Assembly: GCA_030550175.1 (NCBI GenBank)
Contig: JAUQPW010000013.1
Span: 1 to 64,000 of the forward strand
Direction of reading: 5' to 3'
DNA: 64,000 nucleotides
Source of the DNA: a bacterium
Lineage (GTDB): Bacteria; Moduliflexota; Moduliflexia; Moduliflexales; JAUQPW01
Position numbers and translations under genes: made by a program
The notes under the pieces: generated by a model
The model's input: the letters and a program-made list of their open reading frames with translations, nothing else
Told to the model about the DNA's origin: nothing
The model's database searches: none
In this document: piece after piece, positions 49,923 to 59,822 of the stretch
Numbering within the stretch: position 1 is the first letter of the stretch
How the letters are laid out: each line of letters starts with the position of its first letter

Positions 49923-51123
49923 CTTGAAAATCCTTACCTTTACGACCCTTTTTCCTAATCATCGTTTTCCTCTACATGGGCTTTTTGTTAAGGCCCGAAT
50001 GAAGGAAGTGGCCAAGCTATGTGAATTGGAGGTCGTGGCACCGGTCCCCTGGTTTCCACCTTTCTATCTCCTGAAGCGATACTATCCCTACTCCCAGATC
50101 CAACGGGAGGAGTGGATGGAAAACCTGCACGTGAGCCATCCCCGTTTTTTCCTTTTCCCGGAGGTGGGAAAGATACTCGATGGACTCTGGCTCTTCCTGG
50201 GGGCTTATGGTACGGTCAAGAAATTACAACGCCGTTTCCCCTTTGATCTGATCGATGCACATTACGCTTACCCGGACGGATACGCCGGTTATTTACTGGC
50301 CCGTGCCTTTGACAAACCTTATACCATAACCATCAGAGGAAGTGATATTAATCTCCTGCCCCGGTATCCGCTACGTCGCCGGCTTATTCGGAAAACTCTA
50401 TTCAAGGCAGGTCGGGTTATTGCCGTCTGCCAGGCCCTTAAGGAGGCCTCTATCCAGTTGGGTATCCCGAAAGAGAAGATAACGGTTATCCCTAATGGAG
50501 TGGATTTGTTTAGATTCTTCCCGATTGATAAGCAGGAAGCAAGAAAAGTAGCAAATCTACCCCTGGACAGAAGAATTATTCTCTCGGTAGGGCATCTGTG
50601 TGAACGGAAAGGGTTTCATTTGCTGATAGATGCCATGAAGGAATTAATCAAAAGAGGAGAAAAAGATCTTTTGCTGGTTATCGTGGGAGGTAATACCCAT
50701 GAAGGGGATTTCAGAAAATATCTTGAGGAAAGAATTATCCGACAGGGACTTGAAAATCATGTTCTGCTTGCCGGTCCCAAACCACCCGATGAACTCCGTA
50801 TCTGGTATAGTGCTGCGAATCTGTTCTGTTTAGCAAGTTCACGGGAAGGCTGGCCAAATGTTTGTTTTGAATCTCTCGCTTGTGGAGTCCCTGTTATCGC
50901 CACACGGGTCTGGGGCACTCCCGAAGTCATTTGCTCACCCGATTATGGACTTCTCGTAGAGGAACGGAGTGTGGAAGCCCTTGCTGCAAAGATTGAACAG
51001 GGATTAAAAACCGAATGGGATTCCAAGAAGATGATTGCCTACGCCCGTCAAAATACCTGGCAGGGTGTGGCCGGGAAGGTCCTGGAAGTTTTTGAATCGG
51101 TTTCCAAATCAAGATTAGGTTAA
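49909..51123 (+). CDS. glycosyltransferase family 4
   Basis: LTFTTLFPNHRFPLHGLFVKARMKEV, VIPNGVDLFRF, REGWPNVCFESLACGVPVIAT. Confidence 0.88.
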   Translation: MSSNNLKILTFTTLFPNHRFPLHGLFVKARMKEVAKLCELEVVAPVPWFPPFYLLKRYYPYSQIQREEWMENLHVSHPRFFLFPEVGKILDGLWLFLGAYGTVKKLQRRFPFDLIDAHYAYPDGYAGYLLARAFDKPYTITIRGSDINLLPRYPLRRRLIRKTLFKAGRVIAVCQALKEASIQLGIPKEKITVIPNGVDLFRFFPIDKQEARKVANLPLDRRIILSVGHLCERKGFHLLIDAMKELIKRGEKDLLLVIVGGNTHEGDFRKYLEERIIRQGLENHVLLAGPKPPDELRIWYSAANLFCLASSREGWPNVCFESLACGVPVIATRVWGTPEVICSPDYGLLVEERSVEALAAKIEQGLKTEWDSKKMIAYARQNTWQGVAGKVLEVFESVSKSRLG

Positions 51124-51130
51124 ATAAAAG

Positions 51131-51168
51131 ACCAGAAACCTCCGTTTTCAATAAGAGAGGTCTTCTGG
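51131..51168 (+). terminator. candidate hairpin terminator after GT4
   Basis: accagaa-acctc...gaggt-cttctggt inverted repeat followed by tt. Confidence 0.45.
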
Positions 51169-51187
51169 TTTATTGAAGGTAATTGGT

Positions 51188-52063
51188 ATGAAAGACTGGA
51201 TCAAATTAGTTGTTTTATCTGCCATAATTTTCTTGGCCGTTTTTTCGGATAATTTTTGGGTTTATGCTGCAGGCGAATATGTCCTTGGAGAGGGAGATGT
51301 AATTGAGGTGATCGTCCGACGTAACCCGGACCTGAGCCGGGATTTCACCATTCGTCCCGATGGTAAAATCACTTTTCCTCTTTTGGGAGATATCCAGGCC
51401 AGCGGCTTCACGGCCAGTAGTCTGAAAGAATACCTGACTAAAGAACTCGAAAAGTATATCCAATATCCCGACGTAACGGTTATCGTAAAGGATGCCAAGA
51501 ATTATAAGATTTCTGTTCTGGGGGGAGGAGTAAAGTCAACCATTGTCAGCCTGCAAGGTCCAACCCCACTCCTTCGGGTTCTACTTCAATTGGGCCTTGA
51601 TCAGAATGCTAATTTGAAGGAAGCTTATATTATCCGAAACAATCAGAGACTTCCTGTTGATATGTATGCTTTGGTCATGAAAGGGGATATGAGCCAAAAT
51701 ATCATGGTTGAACCCAACGATACCATCTTCATCCCCCCGATTGCTATAGGTCCCGTAAATCCAGGAGTCCCCGGAAGTCCTACCGGAACTATTGTCGTGG
51801 GGCCCTCGGTTCAGATTGTCGGAGAAGTCAAAGCTCCTCAAACCATCCCCTATCGGGAAGGATTAAAAATTTTAGATGTTATTCTGCAAGCCGGAGGGCT
51901 TACGGACTATGCCAGTGGCAATAAGGTTAAAGTAGTTCGAAAAAAAGGGGATAAGGTTGAGGAAATTAAAGTGAAAGTTAAAGATATCTTAAAAGGAGAT
52001 ATTTCAAAAAATATCTTACTTCAACCGGGAGATCTCATTGTGGTTCCTAAAAGCTTCTTTTAG
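51188..52063 (+). CDS. polysaccharide export protein (Wza-like, SLBB domains)
   Basis: EYVLGEGDVIEVIVRRNPDLSRDFTIRPDGKITFPLLGDIQASGFT; ATG 51188 preferred over track TTG 51173. Confidence 0.9.
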   Translation: MKDWIKLVVLSAIIFLAVFSDNFWVYAAGEYVLGEGDVIEVIVRRNPDLSRDFTIRPDGKITFPLLGDIQASGFTASSLKEYLTKELEKYIQYPDVTVIVKDAKNYKISVLGGGVKSTIVSLQGPTPLLRVLLQLGLDQNANLKEAYIIRNNQRLPVDMYALVMKGDMSQNIMVEPNDTIFIPPIAIGPVNPGVPGSPTGTIVVGPSVQIVGEVKAPQTIPYREGLKILDVILQAGGLTDYASGNKVKVVRKKGDKVEEIKVKVKDILKGDISKNILLQPGDLIVVPKSFF

Positions 52064-52162
52064 GATATAGGCTTGCCTTTAGGATCTATTATTTTGTAAA
52101 GTTAAATTTGAATATAGGAACAAGGAGATCAATGGGGGGAGTTTATTTCTCTAAACAAATAA

Positions 52163-52198
52163 AGGGCCGGTAAAGAGATTCTAAATCCCTTCGGCCCT
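52163..52198. terminator. candidate bidirectional terminator between convergent genes
   Basis: agggccg...cggccct inverted repeat between the Wza-like gene and the PEP-CTERM gene. Confidence 0.35.
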
Positions 52199-52216
52199 AC
52201 AGATTTCTTACTGCTC

Positions 52217-52936
52217 TTATTTCTTAGATCTTTTCAATCTCCAGGCTCCAAAACCCGCTAAACCAGAACCCAGAAGGAGTAGCGAACCCGGTTCGGGAAC
52301 TGGAATGTTGGTAATATCGCCACTGAGAACCCGGGTACTGGTAAAGGCATTACCTGGTGTTACCGTAGATGAGGTATTAAAACTGATATTGAAATTTCCA
52401 CTATAAAACGGAAGACTAGGATCCAGACCATAAAAACCTGTTAGTGTAGGATTTTTTGTATCCGTAAATCCAGAAGCAGCAATATTGAAACCTCCTTGAA
52501 ATGGAATTACAGAAACCGTTTGAAATGTTCCTGTTAATAGCGTGGTCCCTGTAGGAATATCTCCAGGACCAATACCTCCACCATTGAGATCTACACCCCC
52601 TGTAATCGTAACAGTCCCTCCGCTCCAGGTCAGAGGACCGGTAGATGAACCAGTCGTGAAAGTCAGGGTACAACTCACGCAGGTGACCGTGACGTTGCTA
52701 TTCGCCGGAGTGTCTAAACCTGTTATGGTATCCACCTCAATACCTGTTCCCACCAGTGGATTCGAGCCACCACCGTAGGAGATGGACCCTGGCGTCGGAG
52801 GTGCTATATTAAAATCAAGCACGGGGGTAGCCTGTACGGGGGTTGTAAAAACCAGTAAACTTAAAACCAAACCAAGACCGACCATTCCTAGGAAAAGTCG
52901 CCCTGTTAAAATTTGTGCTTTCATGAAATTTCCCAT
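52217..52936 (-). CDS. PEP-CTERM sorting-domain protein
   Basis: signal peptide; C-terminal PVPEPGSLLLLGSGLAGFGAWRLKRSKK. Confidence 0.95.
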   Translation of the reverse strand: MGNFMKAQILTGRLFLGMVGLGLVLSLLVFTTPVQATPVLDFNIAPPTPGSISYGGGSNPLVGTGIEVDTITGLDTPANSNVTVTCVSCTLTFTTGSSTGPLTWSGGTVTITGGVDLNGGGIGPGDIPTGTTLLTGTFQTVSVIPFQGGFNIAASGFTDTKNPTLTGFYGLDPSLPFYSGNFNISFNTSSTVTPGNAFTSTRVLSGDITNIPVPEPGSLLLLGSGLAGFGAWRLKRSKK

Positions 52937-53040
52937 GGATTATTCCTCCTCAGTAAGCTTTAAGGAATTTTTACTTTTTCTGTTTGAGAGACGTACATCA
53001 CATATCGCTCATTTTATTAACTACTTTGTATTATGTTCTA

Positions 53041-53056
53041 TGCATCTCATATGCCA
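53041..53056 (-). promoter_or_regulatory. candidate sigma-54 promoter tggcatatgagatgca
   Basis: reverse strand reads TGGCAT-N6-TGCA at canonical GG/GC spacing, ~105 bp upstream of the PEP-CTERM ORF. Confidence 0.6.
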
Positions 53057-53727
53057 AGGGTAAATTTTATTCGGATACCTGGGGGAAATACCATGGAATT
53101 TCCAAACAAATCTATAAAATTCAAGACCTTAAACCGGCACAACCCAGGAGAATCCTAAGAGATGGAATTCAGCGGAAACCGGCTCTTAATTGCGCGTCTT
53201 ATGCGCTCCAAACCCTTATAGATCTGGAATCTTACCCCTCTCTTCTTACTTTTAGAATTCAGAAAAAACCATTTCTTTTAAAACCCTCCTCGTCGATTTT
53301 TTTTACAAATTTTTGGACCCCTCTTTATTGTTCTCCTTTCTATTAATCTTAGATTAATCCTTAAAAAGGAAATAGTTCGGGCTTTTCAGGAAACCTTTTA
53401 CAAAAGTAACTTTGGAGGGTTGTCGAGTTTCTTTACATTTTTTTTGGAGCCCTTAATTTTATCGTTTTCTGGGATAAGCTATTAAAAAAAAAGGGCTTAT
53501 TTTACTAAAAGCCTTTTTCCAGGTCAAAATTCCCTCCCTTTAAGCGTCGATATCTTTTACATCTAAATTACTGGATAAGGCTGGAAGAAATATGACTTGT
53601 TTGCGGCCTGAATCCTGGTTATCTTAATATAAAATTTTACCTTCATCTTTCATCAAACCAGTTAACCGGGGAAGGTCGGGATTTGCCTGAGGATCGAACA
53701 GATCTTCCCATTTCTCAGGAGTTTACT

Positions 53728-56700
53728 ATGATTTTAGATAAAAAAGTAAGGGGCCCTGGATACCTCCGCAGGATTCCGGGTTTATCGAAAAGTTTGGTTA
53801 TTTTGCTTATTTGTAAGGTATTACTAATAGGCTGCACGGGAGATCCCGAGGTTAAAAAACGAGAGCATTATCAGAAAGGTATGGATCACCTAACTAAAAA
53901 GGATTTGAATACCGCCGTTATCGAGTTTAAAAATGCAGTTAAGATCGATCCCAAATATGCGGAAGCCCGTTATCAACTTGGAAAAGTCTATTTAAAAAAA
54001 GGAGATGCCGGGCTGGCTGCTCAGGAGATAGAGAAGTCTCTAGAATCGGGCCTATCATCTGACGAGGCTTCGATTTATCTGGCCAGAGCCTATGCTCTTC
54101 AGGGAGACTATGAAAAAGCCGAGAAGATCCTTAGCAAGGATTCTTACAAAGAAAGTGCAGAGGCTCTGGATATTCTTGGCATCATCTCAGCGGGGAAGGA
54201 TCAAGATTTTAAATCGGCTAAGGCCTATTTTGAGAAAGCTCTCCAGTTAAACCCTCAACTTGTTTCGGCCCATGTTAATCTAGGTCGAATTTATGCTATA
54301 GAGAATAATTCAGAAAAGGCAAAGCAGGAGTTTGAAGAAGCTTTAAAAATCGATGATAAGGATCTGCAAGCGTTGTATGCCTTGGGAGATCTTCACTTAC
54401 AGCAAAAGAAGTTTGATGAAGCGATAACCAGGTATAAGCAGGTTTTGCAGTTGGATTTTCAACAATTCTCTGCCCGGGTTAAGCTGGCAGGTATTTACCT
54501 GGATCAAAAAAATTATGAAGAGGTCCTTCGACTCAGTGAGCAATTGAAAAAACTCTACCCCGCTTCTGCAGAGGGTTATTATTTCAAGGGAGCGGTTCTT
54601 ACCCAGCAGGGCAAAGAGGATGCTGCAATTCCAGAATTACAACAGGCTTTAAAGATTAATCCCAAACATATTGGCGTGCATTATTTCCTGGGTTTTGCCC
54701 GTTATGCCAAAGGTAACCCGCAACAGGCCATTGAAGAGATGGAGCAGGTTCTCAGTTTAGATCCCAACGTAACCAGTGCGCGTCTTCTACTCACCGTTCT
54801 TAACCTGGAAAACAATTGGTTTGATGAGGCCATTCGACACGGAGAAGAACTAATCAAATTGGAACCTTTCAATGCCATGGCCTATAATCTTCTTGGAAGG
54901 GCTTATTTGGGTAAAGGACAATTTGATAAAAGCCTGCAACAGTTTAATAAAGCCCGGGAGATCGATCCGAATCTGGTTACCACCTACACCAACCTGGGAA
55001 CGTATTATCTTCGAACCGGTAAGCCAGAGGAAGCCGTCCAACAGTATCAACTGGCTTTAAAAATCGATCCGGATCAAACCGGGACTCGGATTGCCTTGAT
55101 CCTGGCCTATCTGGATCAGAAAGATTTTGATAAAGCTCTGGTTGAATGTGAAAACGGACTCAAGATCGATCCCAAAAATGTGGTTTTACTCAATCTGAAG
55201 GGCCTTTCTTATTCAGGAAAAAATGAATTGGGACAGGCCAAAGAGCAATTTGAAAAAGCCTTGGAGATCAGTCCCCAGTTTGTATCCGCCCGATTGAATC
55301 TGGCTAATGTTTACATTCGGACTGGAGAAAAGGAAAAAGCTCTCGAGCAATACCAGCAAATCCTGGATCAGGATCCTTCTAATCAGTTTGCCCTTGTTGC
55401 CTTAGGGCAACTTCTGGAAGAAAAAGGAAAATGGGAAGACGCCTTGAAAAAATATGAGGCCGCCGTTCAGAAAAATAAATCAGAAGGAGTTTTATTGCTA
55501 TTGGGACAACTCTATCTGAAGAAAGGTCGTTTAGAGGATGCGATGCGTGCAGCCCAGGAAGTGATCAACAGGCATCCGAATTCGCCATCCCCCGGGGCCC
55601 ACGAAATTCTGGGGCTGGCTTATGCCCTCCAGCAAGACTACCCCCGTGCCCTCGCCGAGTTTAACGAAATGGCTCGTTTGCTGCCCGGGCTTCCTGTGGG
55701 GTATAACCGCCTGGGAGAAACTTATCTGCGGTTAGGCAGGCGGGATGAAGCCATATCGGCTTATAAAAAATCCCTGGAACTGAATCCCAACCAACCCTTA
55801 ATTGCCCTCCAATTATTGCTGGCCCAGCAGAAGTATGAAGAGGCAATTAAAAAAGCTCAGGAGGAGCTTAAAGATAAGCCGGAAGATGTGGGTCTTTTAA
55901 ATTTGCTGGGAATGGCTTATGCCCTTTCAAAGGATTTTGCATCCGCTCAACAAGCCTTTGAAAAGGCTCTGGAAATTAACCCTGATTCCACCGAAATCCA
56001 ACTTAATTTAGCCCGTCTTTATGTAAGCCTGAAAGAAACAGACAAAGCCACCAAACAATATGAAGATCTATTGGGGAAAGGCTCTGAGGTGACTCAAACC
56101 CTGGCCCGGGTGGAACTGGGAAAACTCAAAGAAATAGAAGGTAAAAGTGATGAAGCTATTAAGCAATATCAGGCCGCAGCTCAAGAAGGTAAGTCCTTAC
56201 AGAGTTATATCCTTCTGATACAGGCTTATCTTCGAAAGGGGGATGTGGATGAAGCTGTTAAAACGGCACGGGAGGCCGTTAAACTTTATCCGGATCAACC
56301 TCCGGTTTACGAAATGTTAGGACGCTCGTACGCTGCAAAGGGAGATTATGAAAGTGCTGCCGTAGCTTTTGAAGATCTGAAGCGGCGGATCCCGGAATCT
56401 AGTATAGGCTACAATCTCCTGGCGTCGGCCTATCTGGCCCTCCAAAAATACGATCAGGCCGTAAAAGAATTGGAAGAATCCCTGAAAAAAGACCCCAAGC
56501 AGCTCGAAACGAGGGTACTCTTGATCCGTGCTTACTTATCCCAAAATAATATGGCAAAAGCTGCTCAGACCGCTCAAGATATTATCTCCATGGATCCAAG
56601 AAATTCGGTCGGTTATAACCTCCTGGGGGAGGTTTATCGTCAACAGAAAGATTATACCAAGGCGGCCTCAAATTTTAAAAAAGCTATCGAGCTCGATCCT

Positions 56701-57273
56701 AACGCGGCGGCAGGATATTTTAATTTAGGTGGTATCTACATGGAACAGAACAATACCGCTCAAGCCATCCAGCAGTTTGAGAAGGTGATCGAGTTGAATC
56801 CGAAGTATGCAGCGGCTTATGTGGCCCTGGGTCAGGCCCATGAAAAAGCTAAAAATAGGGATCGAGCCATTGAAGCTTATTCTCGAGCACTAGGTATAGA
56901 CCCTAATTCGGTCCTGGCTCTGAATAATCTGGCCTGGTTGTATGCCGAAAGTAAACAGAATATCGATGAAGCCCTCCGTTATGCCCAAAAGGCCAGAGCC
57001 CTGGCACCAAAATCGGGAGATATAGCCGATACCCTGGGATGGATTTATTACCAGAAAGGGAATTATGAAGAAGCAGCCAAAGTCTTGGCAGAAGCCGTTC
57101 AGCTCTCCTCCCAACACCCAACCATTCATTACCACCTGGGGCTAGCCTATTCCAAACTGGGAAAAAAAGACGAGGCCCTTCAGATGCTGAAAAAATCCTT
57201 GAGTTTATCTCAAGATTTCCCGGAGAAGGAAGAAGCTAAGAAGTTGATCGCAGAGTTGGAAAGATCGAAGTAA
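53728..57273 (+). CDS. prsT: PEP-CTERM system TPR-repeat lipoprotein
   Basis: lipobox LLIGC, >20 TPRs; start at ATG 53728 preceded by aggag. Confidence 0.92.
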   Translation: MILDKKVRGPGYLRRIPGLSKSLVILLICKVLLIGCTGDPEVKKREHYQKGMDHLTKKDLNTAVIEFKNAVKIDPKYAEARYQLGKVYLKKGDAGLAAQEIEKSLESGLSSDEASIYLARAYALQGDYEKAEKILSKDSYKESAEALDILGIISAGKDQDFKSAKAYFEKALQLNPQLVSAHVNLGRIYAIENNSEKAKQEFEEALKIDDKDLQALYALGDLHLQQKKFDEAITRYKQVLQLDFQQFSARVKLAGIYLDQKNYEEVLRLSEQLKKLYPASAEGYYFKGAVLTQQGKEDAAIPELQQALKINPKHIGVHYFLGFARYAKGNPQQAIEEMEQVLSLDPNVTSARLLLTVLNLENNWFDEAIRHGEELIKLEPFNAMAYNLLGRAYLGKGQFDKSLQQFNKAREIDPNLVTTYTNLGTYYLRTGKPEEAVQQYQLALKIDPDQTGTRIALILAYLDQKDFDKALVECENGLKIDPKNVVLLNLKGLSYSGKNELGQAKEQFEKALEISPQFVSARLNLANVYIRTGEKEKALEQYQQILDQDPSNQFALVALGQLLEEKGKWEDALKKYEAAVQKNKSEGVLLLLGQLYLKKGRLEDAMRAAQEVINRHPNSPSPGAHEILGLAYALQQDYPRALAEFNEMARLLPGLPVGYNRLGETYLRLGRRDEAISAYKKSLELNPNQPLIALQLLLAQQKYEEAIKKAQEELKDKPEDVGLLNLLGMAYALSKDFASAQQAFEKALEINPDSTEIQLNLARLYVSLKETDKATKQYEDLLGKGSEVTQTLARVELGKLKEIEGKSDEAIKQYQAAAQEGKSLQSYILLIQAYLRKGDVDEAVKTAREAVKLYPDQPPVYEMLGRSYAAKGDYESAAVAFEDLKRRIPESSIGYNLLASAYLALQKYDQAVKELEESLKKDPKQLETRVLLIRAYLSQNNMAKAAQTAQDIISMDPRNSVGYNLLGEVYRQQKDYTKAASNFKKAIELDPNAAAGYFNLGGIYMEQNNTAQAIQQFEKVIELNPKYAAAYVALGQAHEKAKNRDRAIEAYSRALGIDPNSVLALNNLAWLYAESKQNIDEALRYAQKARALAPKSGDIADTLGWIYYQKGNYEEAAKVLAEAVQLSSQHPTIHYHLGLAYSKLGKKDEALQMLKKSLSLSQDFPEKEEAKKLIAELERSK

Positions 57274-57277
57274 TGAA

Positions 57278-57839
57278 GACGCGGGGATATGGGGACACGG
57301 AGACGCGGGGACGGGGGGACGCGGGGATGTGGGAATATGGAGATAAAGGGGTGGGATTATGGGAAATATTCGGAGTTATAAAGAGCTACGGGTTTATCAG
57401 ATGGCTATGGAGGCGACTATGAGGATCTTTGAATTAACTAAAAAATTTCCCCCTGAGGAAAAATTCTCGATAGTTGATCAAATGCGACGCGCGTCTCGGT
57501 CGGTATGTACCAATATCGGGGAGGGTTGGCGAAAACGGCGATATCCAGCACACTTTATAAGCAAATTAAGCGATTCAGAAAGCGAAGCTGAGGAGACTCG
57601 GATCTGGCTTGAGATCGCCTATCGATGTAATTATATAACAAAGATCGAGGCTGAGGAGTTAGACAAAGTCTATGATAAAATCTTAGGTCAACTTGTAAGA
57701 ATGATCTCTAAGCCCGAACACTGGATCATTCATTAACCTCTATGTATGTCCCCCATCCCCGTATTCCCGCGTCTTCGTGTCCCCATATCCCCGCGTCCCC
57801 CCATCTCCGCGTCTCCGCGTCTTCGTGTCCCCGCGTCCT
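57278..57839. mobile_element. inverted-repeat-bounded insertion carrying a four-helix-bundle gene
   Basis: gacgcggggatatggggacacggagac (57278-57304) vs reverse complement at 57771-57797, 26/27 matches; further ggggacgcgg units in both arms. Confidence 0.65.
57359..57736 (+). CDS. four helix bundle protein (23S rRNA intervening-sequence/S23 family)
   Basis: YKELRVYQMAMEATMRIFELTKKFPPEEKFSIVDQMRRASRSVCTNIGEGW signature. Confidence 0.92.
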   Translation: MGNIRSYKELRVYQMAMEATMRIFELTKKFPPEEKFSIVDQMRRASRSVCTNIGEGWRKRRYPAHFISKLSDSESEAEETRIWLEIAYRCNYITKIEAEELDKVYDKILGQLVRMISKPEHWIIH

Positions 57840-58503
57840 AAACTCCCGGGGCAGGTGGAAAGTACCGATTACTCAAGATCGGTGCTATTTTCTGGGTAAA
57901 ATCCCGTAAGTTTTGATCTGCTTCGGCCAGGTTGTCATCCCGAATGGGGATGAGAAGGCGTATCAGCGCTTCGTCGGTTCGGTTATATCGGATGGCATCT
58001 AGGATAAGATAAACTTTTTGTAGGTACTCACTGGTCAAGGTCCTTCCTCGACCTTCATACCAGTAATAGGCCAGCATTTTTTCATCATCTTTTTGGAGGG
58101 TAAATCGGTTGACCCGAAGATGAGAACGTCTTCCGTCCTGGATAGGAAGGGAGATAATCTCTCTTTTTGTAATGTTCCATCCCCCACCCGGCAGACACTG
58201 TTGGGGGGAGTGAATAAGATCTCCCTGGCGCTGGTTACGATAGTAACCTACATAGAGGGAGATCGTTTCTCCTTTAGAATTTTGATAATTACGATTAAGG
58301 TAGTCATCTACCCGGAGCTTCTCCAGGACTTCAGGGGAAAAAGGAATATGAGGTTTTCCTGTCCAGTCGCTGATTTGAGTATCTAAGGTAAGAATGTCTT
58401 GACGTAAAGGAACATCTTGACCGTGGGGTAAGAGTCGTAGGTACCCTGTGGTTAAGCCCAGAAGTACACAAATTATAAAAAAGTTTCTTGTGGTTTGGTC
58501 CAT
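57838..58503 (-). CDS. EpsI-like protein (exosortase-associated)
   Basis: LYVGYYRNQRQGDLIHSPQQCLPGGGWN; immediately downstream of exosortase; start probably at the second Met. Confidence 0.88.
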   Translation of the reverse strand: MDQTTRNFFIICVLLGLTTGYLRLLPHGQDVPLRQDILTLDTQISDWTGKPHIPFSPEVLEKLRVDDYLNRNYQNSKGETISLYVGYYRNQRQGDLIHSPQQCLPGGGWNITKREIISLPIQDGRRSHLRVNRFTLQKDDEKMLAYYWYEGRGRTLTSEYLQKVYLILDAIRYNRTDEALIRLLIPIRDDNLAEADQNLRDFTQKIAPILSNRYFPPAPGV

Positions 58504-59372
58504 GATAGTAAACCTCTTACACCAAGTAAGCAAATCAAAGCAATTCCAAAGACTAGCATGCCGGAAAATTCATGTAAAAATCCTTCTGCTACTTGCTGAC
58601 CATAAGAGTTTGCTAAGATACCGGTGAATGTTACACGGAATAAATTGGTTAATATGGCGATGGGAATGGCGGAAATGAAAAGAAGAATCCGTTTCCAATT
58701 CGTTTTAAAGGTAAGATATCCAAAGACAGCACTTAAAGCAAGGAGAGAGATAATAGATCTCATCCCACTACAGGCATCCACCACCTCTAAAGGACCCGTA
58801 GACATATGAAGAATATTTCCTTCCCGAAGAACCGGAATGCCCATCCCATGGAGAAGGGTCTCGGCCTGGGCTGTAACGAACATTTTGAGGGGAAAGGCAA
58901 TCAAATTATAAATAATATAGGGAATTGGGATCATAAAAAGGAGATAGGCTATGGGAAAAAGTAAGATCTTAAAGATATTTTTTCCAAATATAGCCAGAAC
59001 AATTCCACTTAAAACTATAAGCATAGATACCCGCATGGTATAAAGTTCGGCTGCAATATTTGCGACCAGGTAAAGGATCAATCCGAGAACTGTGATTGCC
59101 AATCCCCAGTTTGAAGGACTCACTTTCTGGAGCACCAGCTTTTCTCTCTGCCGCCAAATCAAATAACCGGAAACCACGGGGATTAAAAATCCATGGGAGT
59201 AATTGGGATCATAGGACCAGTCGTAAACCAGCATGGGAAAGATAGGAGAATACAAAATAAGAAATAGTAAACCTAGAACACCGACTTGAACTTTCATAGA
59301 TGAAGTTCTCTTCAACCGGGAGGGATGCGATACGGATTTAGGACTTTTTTCTATAGGGATAGTATAACGCAT
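58473..59372 (-). CDS. xrtA: exosortase (XrtA type)
   Basis: VVDACSGMRSIISLLALSAVFGYLT (catalytic Cys), NLFRVTFTGILA (Arg), EGFLHEFSGMLVF (His), multi-TM. Confidence 0.93.
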   Translation of the reverse strand: MRYTIPIEKSPKSVSHPSRLKRTSSMKVQVGVLGLLFLILYSPIFPMLVYDWSYDPNYSHGFLIPVVSGYLIWRQREKLVLQKVSPSNWGLAITVLGLILYLVANIAAELYTMRVSMLIVLSGIVLAIFGKNIFKILLFPIAYLLFMIPIPYIIYNLIAFPLKMFVTAQAETLLHGMGIPVLREGNILHMSTGPLEVVDACSGMRSIISLLALSAVFGYLTFKTNWKRILLFISAIPIAILTNLFRVTFTGILANSYGQQVAEGFLHEFSGMLVFGIALICLLGVRGLLSWTKPQETFL

Positions 59373-59461
59373 TTTTGAGATCCTAACAAGGAAGAATTTA
59401 TTATATTCTTAATCATAATTTATCATAATCTAGACCCTTCAATAGACTTCTCCTGTAACTC

Positions 59462-59477
59462 TGCAATAGCAGTGCCA
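59462..59477 (-). promoter_or_regulatory. sigma-54 promoter tggcactgctattgca for xrtA-epsI
   Basis: reverse strand matches TGGCAC-N5-TTGCA exactly, ~90 bp upstream of xrtA. Confidence 0.75.
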
Positions 59478-59628
59478 GAGTCTCCTTAATTTTGAACAAC
59501 CCAAGGGCCGTCCTATCGGGTTAATTGTAACCCCTCTGTTTTATAAAGAACCGTCTAATTTTTAGATAGGAGACCTATTCATAAAAATCCCAGAAAAGTA
59601 AGGGGTAGCCCATAGTGCGAGGAAGTAG

Positions 59629-59822
59629 TACCTTGTAAAGTTAATTCGGTGTGATTTCCCCTCACCCCCGACCCCTCTCCCGCAGCGTGGGAGAGGGGAG
59701 CCGGCAAATCTCCAGATCAACTCCCCAAGCGCCCCCTCCCCCCCGTGGACAGGGGGAATCGAGGGGGGGGGGGGAGGGGCCGGAGGTGAAGGAGAATTAC
59801 ACAGAATTAACTTTACAAGGTA
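59629..59822. mobile_element. MITE-like element, 194 bp, ~24-bp TIRs
   Basis: taccttgtaaagttaattcggtgt / acacagaattaactttacaaggta (23 of 24 match), C-rich/G-rich interior. Confidence 0.75.

Noticed and set aside
52984-53346. 120-aa + ORF between the PEP-CTERM gene and prsT
   Set aside because: Overlaps the PEP-CTERM promoter region, composition unlike a protein, no RBS or motif
57278-57839. CRISPR-like or tandem-repeat array from ggggacgcgg units
   Set aside because: Units are short, imperfect and arranged as two inverted arms around a gene; no regular spacers
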